From an uncultured Dorea sp. (GTDB lineage: Bacteria; Bacillota; Clostridia; Lachnospirales; Lachnospiraceae): 55,046 nucleotides of DNA. The position numbers were made by a program, and so were the translations under genes. The DNA lies in assembly GCA_947063855.1 (NCBI GenBank), contig CAMSTW010000012.1, positions 1 through 55,046 on the forward strand, written 5' to 3'. This document shows positions 35,703 to 42,852 of this stretch, piece by piece; the first letter of the stretch is position 1; every line of letters starts with the position of its first letter. The notes under the pieces were generated by a model. The model saw only the letters and a program-made list of their open reading frames with translations. It was not told the DNA's origin and searched no databases.

Positions 35703-37241
35703 ATGGCCAGAGAATTGTTGTTGGAAATGAAGGGGATAGTGAAGAACTTTCCTGGCGTCAGGGCGCTTAAGGGGGTGGACTTCTCGGTGGCGAAGGGGGA
35801 GATCCATGCGCTGATGGGGGAGAACGGCGCGGGGAAGTCGACTCTTATTAAGACGCTGACAGGGATTTATCAGAAGGATGAGGGGACGATTCTGTTCGAC
35901 GGGAAGGATATTCATCCAAGGACTGCGATTGAGGCGCAGATGGAGGGGATCAGTACGATCTACCAGGAATTGAATCTGGTGCCGTTCCAGTCGGTGTATG
36001 AGAATATGTATCTTGGAAGGGAGCCTGTGAACCGGTTTGGCAGGGTGGACCGGGCGAAGATGAAGAAGGACTGTGAAGAAGTGCTGGGAGAGCTGGGAAT
36101 CCATGTGGATGTGACGAAGCCTTTGCAGACCTATGGTACGGCGATTCAGCAGATGGTAGCGATTGGAAGGGCCATCTCTGTAAATGCGAAGCTGGTGATC
36201 ATGGACGAGCCGACTTCTTCGCTGGATACCAGGGAAGTGAAGGTGTTGTTCGGTGTGATCAGGAAGCTTAAAGAGAAGGGGATTGCGGTTATATTCATCA
36301 GCCACAGGCTGGACGAAGTATTCGAGATCTGTGAGCGTGTGACGATTCTGAAGGACGGGATGCTTACCGGCGAAGTAGGGATTGAAGAGATTGACCAGTT
36401 GAAGCTGGTCTCTTATATGATTGGCCGTGAGGCAAAGAGGCTTGAACGGACGAAGAAGGGGTACAAGTTCGGGGATGGAGAGATCATTGCCGAGATGAAG
36501 GATATCTGGCAGGGAGTCCGTCTTAACGGGATAGGGATAGATATCAAGAAGGGCGAGGTACTGGGGCTTGCGGGGCTTCTGGGTTCAGGGAGAACGGAGC
36601 TTTCCAAGGTACTGTTCGGCGCAGAGCAGCCGGATAAGGGCGAGATCCTGTGGGCCGGCAGCCAGGTAAGGTTTAAGACGCCCAAGGATGCGATTAAGAA
36701 GGGAATGGGATTCTGCACGGAGGACCGGAAGGTGGAGGGCATTATCCCGCATCTGTCTGTGAAGGAGAATCTGACGATCGCATTGCTTCCGCGGATCAGC
36801 CGGGGAGGCGTCGTATCCCAGAAGAAGCAGCTGGAGGTTGTGAACAAGTATATCGAGCGGCTGAAGATTAAGACGCCGTCTCCTAACCAGCCGATCCGTA
36901 ACTTAAGCGGAGGGAATCAGCAGAAGGTTCTGCTGGCCAGGTGGCTCTGTATGGATCCGAAGCTGGTGATCATGGACGAGCCTACCAGGGGAATCGACGT
37001 AGGCGCCAAGGCAGAGATCGAAGCCCTGATCCAGGAACTGGCGGCCAACGGGATCAGTGTACTGATGATCTCTTCCGAGATAGCGGAACTGGAAAGGAAC
37101 TGCGACCGGGTCGTAGTCATGAGAGAGGGCGTGAAGCTGGGAGAACTGACCGGGGATGACATCAATCAGGACGCCATCATGGTAACGATCGCCAGCGGAG
37201 CGGGAGAACTTGAGAAGAAGGGAGGGCTTACGAATGAGTAA
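35703..37241 (+). CDS. Sugar ABC transporter ATP-binding protein, RbsA/MglA type
   Basis: 512 residues from the ATG at 35703 (AAGGAGG ahead); 20 upstream codons overlap the intercistronic hairpin and are not counted. Two ABC domains in tandem: Walker A GENGAGKSTLIK and Walker B LVIMDEPTSSL in the first; degenerate Walker A GLLGSGRTELSKVLFG, intact signature NLSGGNQQKVLLARW and Walker B LVIMDEPTRGIDVG in the second. This is the usual pattern of ribose/galactose importers. It powers the pair of permeases encoded next; its stop overlaps the first permease start by 8 bases. Confidence 0.96.
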   Translation: MARELLLEMKGIVKNFPGVRALKGVDFSVAKGEIHALMGENGAGKSTLIKTLTGIYQKDEGTILFDGKDIHPRTAIEAQMEGISTIYQELNLVPFQSVYENMYLGREPVNRFGRVDRAKMKKDCEEVLGELGIHVDVTKPLQTYGTAIQQMVAIGRAISVNAKLVIMDEPTSSLDTREVKVLFGVIRKLKEKGIAVIFISHRLDEVFEICERVTILKDGMLTGEVGIEEIDQLKLVSYMIGREAKRLERTKKGYKFGDGEIIAEMKDIWQGVRLNGIGIDIKKGEVLGLAGLLGSGRTELSKVLFGAEQPDKGEILWAGSQVRFKTPKDAIKKGMGFCTEDRKVEGIIPHLSVKENLTIALLPRISRGGVVSQKKQLEVVNKYIERLKIKTPSPNQPIRNLSGGNQQKVLLARWLCMDPKLVIMDEPTRGIDVGAKAEIEALIQELAANGISVLMISSEIAELERNCDRVVVMREGVKLGELTGDDINQDAIMVTIASGAGELEKKGGLTNE

Positions 37242-38193
37242 TCAGGGCAGGACAAAGGCAGATACGACTGCCATGCTTAAGAAATACAGTGCGGCAATTC
37301 TTCTGGGAATCATGATCCTTATCAATCTGGTCATAACGCCGAATTTCTTAAGTCCGGGTACGTTATGGAACGTGATTACACAGTCTTGTACAATCATCCT
37401 TACGGGTATGGGAATGACGATGATCATCTCGACAGGAGGGATTGATATCTCGGTGGGAGCGGTGATGGCGCTTGCCGGAATCGTAAGCGCGAAGCTTCTG
37501 CCCTTCGGACTTCTTCCGGCTGTGCTGGGAGCTGTCGTAATCTGTTCGGTATCAGGAATGCTGGCAGGATTTATGGTGGGGAAATTAAGAGTCCAGCCTA
37601 TGGTAGTGACTCTGGCGCTTCTGATTGGAGTCAGGGGCGTGGCGCAGGTGCTTAACGACGCGAAGATCTTCTATCTCTCGGGAGAGAATGCGGCGGCTTA
37701 TAAGTCGCTTGGAACCATGAAGCTGTTCGGCAAGGTTCCGGTTCAGATCATCCCGATCATTCTTGCGGTAGGGCTTACATACTTTATTCTGGAAAAGACG
37801 GTGCTGGGGCGTTATATACAGGCGGTGGGAGATAATCCGAAGTCGGCCACGCTTGCAGGCATCAATACGGCCAGGACATTAATGTTCGTGTATATGGCAA
37901 GCGCGGTGCTGGCGGCCCTGGCGGGAATCTTTGATACGGCCAAGATCGGAGCGGCGGACGGTAATTCACTGGGACTTCTGGCGGAGCTTGACGCCATCGC
38001 GGCAGTTGCGGTGGGCGGCACCAGTATGTCGGGAGGACGTGCGAAGGTGTTTGGTTCCGTCATAGGAGCGCTGATCATGCAGCTGATCACAATCTCTGTT
38101 AATATGAATAACATTACGTATGAATATGCACAGGTTATGAAGGCATTGATCATCATATTTGCCGTGTATATCCAGCGTGAGAAGACGACGTAA
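37234..38193 (+). CDS. Sugar ABC transporter permease 1, RbsC type
   Basis: 319 residues from the ATG at 37234, chosen because GGAGGG lies just ahead and because 8 earlier codons lie inside the ATPase gene. About eight to ten membrane segments; the BPD_transp_2 (RbsC) pattern is clear in TGMGMTMIISTGGIDISVGAVMALAG and AVAVGGTSMSGGRAKVFGSVIGALI. It forms half of the channel, presumably as a heterodimer with the next gene product. Confidence 0.95.
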   Translation: MSNQGRTKADTTAMLKKYSAAILLGIMILINLVITPNFLSPGTLWNVITQSCTIILTGMGMTMIISTGGIDISVGAVMALAGIVSAKLLPFGLLPAVLGAVVICSVSGMLAGFMVGKLRVQPMVVTLALLIGVRGVAQVLNDAKIFYLSGENAAAYKSLGTMKLFGKVPVQIIPIILAVGLTYFILEKTVLGRYIQAVGDNPKSATLAGINTARTLMFVYMASAVLAALAGIFDTAKIGAADGNSLGLLAELDAIAAVAVGGTSMSGGRAKVFGSVIGALIMQLITISVNMNNITYEYAQVMKALIIIFAVYIQREKTT

Positions 38194-38205
38194 GGAGGCG
38201 GGGAT

Positions 38206-39204
38206 ATGGACAAGGTAAAAAAGGTATATAACTGGTTTGGTTCAAAGAGTTCGATTGCTGCGTTCCTGCTGCTATTCATATTTGCAAGTATTGCATTTGC
38301 AGACAGGAGCTTTTTGTCGGCAGGTTCGATTGAGAATATGGTCAGGAAAGCGGCCAGCGACGGCGGGTTCCTTGCCCTTGGAATGACCTTTGTGATATTA
38401 GTCGGGGAGATCGACCTGTCCGTAGGTTCGACCCTTGCCTTAGGCGGCGTGCTGATGGGGATGTTCGGCGCCGGGAATCCGGTGCTTGGAATTGCGCTTG
38501 GGCTTCTGGCAGGCTTATGCTGCGGTTTTGTAAACGGGCTGATGGTGGCGAAGATGCGGATATCCTCCTGGGTGGCGACTCTGGCAATGATGCTGGGACT
38601 TAGGGGCGTGGTACTCCTGATTACGAATAAGAGGCCGGTTCCGGTGAATAACCCGGCGCTTACGGCGATCGGGGGCGGAAAGATACTGGGACTTAACGTG
38701 TTGATATTTCTGCTGGCGGCATGTACCCTGATCTGTATGTATATCAGCAGGAATACCAGGCTTGGCATGGGAATCTATGCCGTGGGAGGAAATGAAGAGG
38801 CGGCGAAGATGATGGGACTTAGGGTCGACCGGGTGAAGATTGCGGCTTATACGCTGTGCGGCCTGTTCGCGGCTCTGGCAGGGATCCTTCTCGCGGCGAG
38901 GCTCTACACGGCGCAGCCTACGGCAGGAGATACCTGGGAGACGACGGCAATCGCCATGTGCGCGCTGGGCGGCGTGAAGCTCTCAGGCGGGGAAGGCAAG
39001 TTCAGCGGGACGTTCTTTGGGATATTGATTATATCTATCATCAATACCATTTTTAACTATGCGGGAAGCCTGAATTCCTGGTGGCAGAATATTGTCATGG
39101 GCGTGCTGGTACTGATCTCCATAGGCGTGCAGTCAGAGGTATTCCATTTTAAGAAGAAGAACAAGTCAGAAGACGGGCAGGGAGATGCAAAACAGGCGGC
39201 GTGA
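38206..39204 (+). CDS. Sugar ABC transporter permease 2, RbsC type
   Basis: 332 residues, AAGGAGG before the ATG, 12 bases after the first permease. It has the same family features: ALGMTFVILVGEIDLSVGSTLALGG, ALGGVKLSGGEGKFSGTFFGILI and a basic C-terminal tail (KKKNKSEDGQGD). Two different RbsC-type permeases in one operon indicate a heterodimeric channel, unlike the homodimer of E. coli ribose transport. Confidence 0.95.
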   Translation: MDKVKKVYNWFGSKSSIAAFLLLFIFASIAFADRSFLSAGSIENMVRKAASDGGFLALGMTFVILVGEIDLSVGSTLALGGVLMGMFGAGNPVLGIALGLLAGLCCGFVNGLMVAKMRISSWVATLAMMLGLRGVVLLITNKRPVPVNNPALTAIGGGKILGLNVLIFLLAACTLICMYISRNTRLGMGIYAVGGNEEAAKMMGLRVDRVKIAAYTLCGLFAALAGILLAARLYTAQPTAGDTWETTAIAMCALGGVKLSGGEGKFSGTFFGILIISIINTIFNYAGSLNSWWQNIVMGVLVLISIGVQSEVFHFKKKNKSEDGQGDAKQAA

Positions 39205-39252
39205 GCCGGAAGACAGGTATAAAAGTATAAAAAGAAAGGATAGGTAAGATAT

Positions 39253-40335
39253 ATGCTGGCATTAGTAAAATATGGAAAAGGACCAGGAGAAACGGAATTA
39301 AGGGATGTGCCGATTCCGGAGATCGGGGAGAACGACCTTCTGATTGAGGTGAAGGCGGCGGGGATCTGCGGATCGGACATTGCCTATGATAACGGAGATC
39401 ACCCGGATCATCTGAATTGTCCTGTGGTGCTGGGGCATGAGTTTTCGGGCGTGGTAAGCCGGGTTGGAGCGAATGTGAAGGACTGGAAGGTGGGAGACCG
39501 GGTAGTGTCGGATAATACGGGGTATGTCTGCGGGAAATGCTTCGCCTGCACGACAGGGCAATATCTGAGCTGCCCGGACAGAAAGGGCCTTGGCTACGGG
39601 ATGGACGGCGGGTTTACCGACTATGTCAGGATTACAGGCGACCTGCTGTCAAAGAACCCGAATACGCTGTTTCGCATACCGGAAGGGGTATCTTTCGATG
39701 AGGCGGCAATTCTGGATCCGATCTGCAATGCATATAAGGCGATTGTGCAGGAAAGCCGGATTATGCCGGGAGAGGATATTGTCGTCTTTGGCGTGGGGCC
39801 CCTTGGTCTGTTCTCTGTCCAGATTGCGAAGGTGATGGGGTGTGCCAATATCATCGCGGTCGGGCTTGAGGCTGACGAGGAAAGATTCGAGACCGCGCGT
39901 AAGTATGGGGCCACGCACATCATAAAGTCGGATGTCCAGAATGTTGAGGAAGAAGTGGACCGTATCACGAATGGAGAGAAGGCGGCAGCGGCAGTGGATG
40001 CGGCAGGTGTGAATGTCGTTCTCAGGCAGGCAATTGATGTTGTCCGTACAGGGGGCGAGATCGTGAAGATCGGCTATGACAAGCGTCCCTATGAATACAG
40101 TCTTGACAATATTCTTGACCGGGGGGTCAGCATTAAAGGACATTTTGGTTATGACTATCAGTCCTGGAAGAATGTGATGCGGCTTCTGGTTCTGGGGAAG
40201 GTGGACCTGAAAGGCATGATCTCCCATCATATACGCCTGGAAGACTGGCAGAAGGGATTTGACCTTGTAAGGAGCAGAAAAGCCATTAAGATCATCATTA
40301 CGAAGGATGAAGAGAAGCTGTCAAAATTGCAGTAA
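39253..40335 (+). CDS. Zinc-dependent dehydrogenase of sugars or polyols (MDR family)
   Basis: 360 residues, AAAGGATAGG before the ATG. Catalytic zinc region AGICGSDIAYDNGDHPDH and LGHEFSGVVSRVG, structural zinc cysteines CGKCFACTTGQYLSC, NAD-binding VVFGVGPLGLFSVQIAKVMG. Family members oxidise sorbitol, galactitol, threonine or aldoses. In module B it could oxidise the imported sugar (for example galactose to galactonolactone, before the lactonase-like gene) or a sugar alcohol; only the family is certain. Confidence 0.93.
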   Translation: MLALVKYGKGPGETELRDVPIPEIGENDLLIEVKAAGICGSDIAYDNGDHPDHLNCPVVLGHEFSGVVSRVGANVKDWKVGDRVVSDNTGYVCGKCFACTTGQYLSCPDRKGLGYGMDGGFTDYVRITGDLLSKNPNTLFRIPEGVSFDEAAILDPICNAYKAIVQESRIMPGEDIVVFGVGPLGLFSVQIAKVMGCANIIAVGLEADEERFETARKYGATHIIKSDVQNVEEEVDRITNGEKAAAAVDAAGVNVVLRQAIDVVRTGGEIVKIGYDKRPYEYSLDNILDRGVSIKGHFGYDYQSWKNVMRLLVLGKVDLKGMISHHIRLEDWQKGFDLVRSRKAIKIIITKDEEKLSKLQ

Positions 40336-40431
40336 GGTTATCGCCGCGAAGGGTATAGAGCGGTGAATAAAATGATTATAGAGAGAGGACGGGTGTACAG
40401 CTGTTTGGCAAATACACCGGAAAGATGATAT

Positions 40432-41034
40432 ATGGGTTATATAGAGACGTATGAAAAATACAGTAAGGCTATTATAGAAGAACATGAGAAGGTATTTGGG
40501 ATGCTTGACATGGGACAGCTTAAGAAGTTCCTGGATGCGGTTATTGCCGCAAAGCGGATATTCCTCCACGGGACAGGGCGGGAAGGTATCTCGATGCGCT
40601 CCTTTGCCATGCGGCTGGCGCACCTTGGCAAGCCGGCCTACTGGCTGATGGACGACACGACGGTGGGAATGCATGAAGGAGACCTCTTTATCATCACGGA
40701 CGGAAGAGGGGATGTGGGAATCCACCGCAGGATTGTGGAACAGGCGGCAAAGACCGGGGCAAAGATTGCGATGCTGACCTGCCTTCCGGAGGGGAATCTG
40801 GCAAGGAAGTATGCGGATCATATTCTGTTCGTCCATGCGACGGTGTATATGGCAGAGACCGCGGACGATCCGGAGGCTCCAAAGCAGCACGATGTGGTGC
40901 CTACAAGCCAGCCCATGGGGAATCAGTATGAGCAGCATCTCTATCTGCTGCTTGACATTATAACCATTCTGTTGAAAGATGAAATGGGACTGACCTATGA
41001 AGATATGGAGAAGAACCACAGGAACATAGAATAG
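40432..41034 (+). CDS. SIS-domain sugar isomerase, 6-phospho-3-hexuloisomerase-like
   Basis: 200 residues. The SIS fold is visible in AKRIFLHGTGREGISMRSFAMRLAHLGKPAYWLMDDTT, close to the start of 6-phospho-3-hexuloisomerases (GxGRSxxxxxxFAMRLxHLG), followed by GDLFIITDGRGDV, where the usual SGSGET phosphate motif is replaced, and MLTCLPEGNLARKYADHILFV. It likely isomerises a phosphorylated ketose, though the altered phosphate loop makes the substrate doubtful. No hexulose-6-phosphate synthase is in the window. Confidence 0.8.
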   Translation: MGYIETYEKYSKAIIEEHEKVFGMLDMGQLKKFLDAVIAAKRIFLHGTGREGISMRSFAMRLAHLGKPAYWLMDDTTVGMHEGDLFIITDGRGDVGIHRRIVEQAAKTGAKIAMLTCLPEGNLARKYADHILFVHATVYMAETADDPEAPKQHDVVPTSQPMGNQYEQHLYLLLDIITILLKDEMGLTYEDMEKNHRNIE

Positions 41035-41046
41035 TCAGAAGGAGGA

Positions 41047-41157
41047 GACATGATTCGGCCAAGGCTCTGACGAAGAGCTACAAGAGACTGTGGGAAGAAG
41101 AGATTATTTCCGCGGTCAGAAAGGGGCTTGCAGCGTGTATGCAGGGGGATATGATCT
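41047..41157 (+). pseudogene. Possible remnant of a small coding segment between the SIS and aldolase genes
   Basis: An excellent ribosome site (AAGGAGGAG) precedes an ATG at about 41050 that stops after six codons. In the next frame the sequence reads on as a protein-like stretch (DSAKALTKSYKRLWEEE, then IISAVRKGLAACM). This looks like a short gene broken by a frameshift near its start, or a leader peptide. Weak evidence. Confidence 0.25.
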
Positions 41158-41826
41158 ATGGAAGAAAGAGACGTAATACAGAGAATCAAAGAGAAGAAGA
41201 TTATTGCGATCGTGCGGGGATTTGAGCCGGAGGAATGTCTTGCGCTTGCGGGAGCGCTTCACAAAGGCGGGATCGGACTGGTTGAGGTGACCTTTGACCA
41301 GAAGGATCCGGGGCAGTTCCATAAGACCGCGGACGCCATACGCCTGATCTGCGAGGAATTCGCGGGGGAAGTGCTGCCGGGGGCCGGAACGGTCCTGACT
41401 CCCGGACAGGTGGATCTGGCAAAGGAGGCGGGAGCCGCATATATCATTTCACCGGACGCCAATGAAGAGGTGATCCGATATACGAAGGAACAAAGACTTG
41501 TGTCTATACCGGGAGCGATGAGTCCCACAGAAGCGGTGAAGGCGCATCATGCGGGAGCAGATTTTGTGAAAATCTTCCCGGTCAGCAATCTTGGAAGTGC
41601 ATATGTGAAAGCAATCAAGGCGCCTCTTGGGCATATAGATATGCTGGCTGTAGGAGGAGTTTCTCCGCAGAATATCAGGGAATTCCTGGATGCGGGGGCT
41701 GCCGGCGCAGGCGTTGGAGGACTGCTTACGAGAAGAGAGTATGTTAAGAACCGGGAATTCGGGAAGATCACGGAACTGGCAGAGGAATATGTGAGGCAGG
41801 CCGGAGCTGGTACATCTTTGCATTAA
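41158..41826 (+). CDS. dgoA: KDPG/KDPGal-type aldolase (DgoA-like)
   Basis: 222 residues of the Eda family: Glu in GIGLVEVTFDQKD, Thr in LPGAGTVLTPG, Schiff-base Lys in DFVKIFPVSNLG and phosphate motif LAVGGVSPQNI. It cleaves a 2-keto-3-deoxy-6-phospho sugar acid to pyruvate and glyceraldehyde 3-phosphate. With DgoD and a DgoK-like kinase in the same cluster, KDPGal is the likely substrate; the gene symbol rests on that context. The coding end has seeded a set of 21-base tandem repeats downstream. Confidence 0.88.
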   Translation: MEERDVIQRIKEKKIIAIVRGFEPEECLALAGALHKGGIGLVEVTFDQKDPGQFHKTADAIRLICEEFAGEVLPGAGTVLTPGQVDLAKEAGAAYIISPDANEEVIRYTKEQRLVSIPGAMSPTEAVKAHHAGADFVKIFPVSNLGSAYVKAIKAPLGHIDMLAVGGVSPQNIREFLDAGAAGAGVGGLLTRREYVKNREFGKITELAEEYVRQAGAGTSLH

Positions 41827-41952
41827 TCTTGAAGTTAAAGATATATGGAGCATGTAGGGGAAAAGGCAGCAGGACTGGCGAAGGAATATGCAGGGTTGGC
41901 AAAGGGATATGTGAGACTGGGAAGAGAGTAACAGGATTGGCAAAGGAATAGG
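41771..41952 (+). repeat. Imperfect 21-base tandem repeats between the aldolase and activase genes
   Basis: Units begin at 41870, 41891, 41912 (20 bases) and 41932, with consensus CAGGaTTGGCaAAGGaATAtG; a related unit at 41771-41791 lies in the last codons of the aldolase. Units 1-3 form a 28-residue open frame (41845-41931, in the aldolase's frame) with heptad-like AGLAKEY AGLAKGY. The frame has no ribosome site. Confidence 0.65.
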
Positions 41953-41956
41953 AAGA

Positions 41957-42832
41957 ATGCGGGAATGTAAAGGTAAGATATTTAACATACAGAGATTCAG
42001 CGTGCATGACGGACCGGGAATCCGGACAACCGTATTCATGAAGGGATGTAACCTCCGGTGCCGCTGGTGCCATAATCCGGAATCTTATGAGAGGGAAACA
42101 CAGATTCGGTATTTCCCTGAGAAATGTAGGGAATGCGGAGCATGTTCCCATGTGTGTCCGGAGGGGATCGTGGTCAGGGAAAAAATGCGGCAGAATGCAG
42201 ACCGCTGTATTGCCTGCGGCCGGTGTGTCAGGGAATGTCCTTTCGGCGCCCTGGCCTGTCTTGGGGAAGACAAGACGGCGGATGAGGTTCTGGATATTGT
42301 GGCGAGGGACCGGAAGTATTTTGATAAATCAGGAGGAGGTATGACCGTATCGGGCGGTGAACCGCTGCTGTGGTCCGGGTTTGTATCAGAATTGATGGCA
42401 CGGGCGAAGGAGACGGGGATCCATACGGCGCTGGATACTGCGTTTGCGGCGCCGTATGAGGCGTTCGAACAGGTCCGGCCATATACGGATCTGGTACTTC
42501 TGGACCTGAAGATTATGGACGGGGAGCTGCATAAGCGGTATACAGGAAGATCGAACGCCCGGATACTTGAGAACGCAAGGAGACTGTTAGCTGAGGGTAT
42601 AAAAACCCGGATCCGGGTGCCTCTTATAGCAGGGGTGAATGACTCCGAAGAGAACGCCTGGATGCTGCGGGATTTCCTGGAAGGCTATGACTGTGTGGAG
42701 GAGATTCGGCTGCTTCCCTATCATAACATGGGGCTTGGCAAGGCAAAAGGACTTGGAATGCAGATGGAAGAATTTGCCGCGCCGGATGCCGCGCAGATCG
42801 AAAAGCTGTATAGGATATTGAAAGAGAAGTAA
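41957..42832 (+). CDS. Glycyl radical enzyme activase (radical SAM, with ferredoxin domain)
   Basis: 291 residues. Radical SAM cluster motif CNLRCRWC (CxxxCxxC) near residue 31 after RFSVHDGPGIRTTVFMKG, the usual activase opening. Two more four-cysteine clusters, CRECGACSHVCPEG and CIACGRCVRECPFGA, form an inserted ferredoxin domain, as in activases of non-PFL glycyl radical enzymes; SGGEPLLW and LDTAFAAPYEAF follow. It cleaves S-adenosylmethionine to place a radical on a glycine of the partner enzyme. The partner is the next gene, 20 bases on. Confidence 0.95.
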   Translation: MRECKGKIFNIQRFSVHDGPGIRTTVFMKGCNLRCRWCHNPESYERETQIRYFPEKCRECGACSHVCPEGIVVREKMRQNADRCIACGRCVRECPFGALACLGEDKTADEVLDIVARDRKYFDKSGGGMTVSGGEPLLWSGFVSELMARAKETGIHTALDTAFAAPYEAFEQVRPYTDLVLLDLKIMDGELHKRYTGRSNARILENARRLLAEGIKTRIRVPLIAGVNDSEENAWMLRDFLEGYDCVEEIRLLPYHNMGLGKAKGLGMQMEEFAAPDAAQIEKLYRILKEK

Positions 42833-42852
42833 GAGAAAAGGAGATGGTTACG

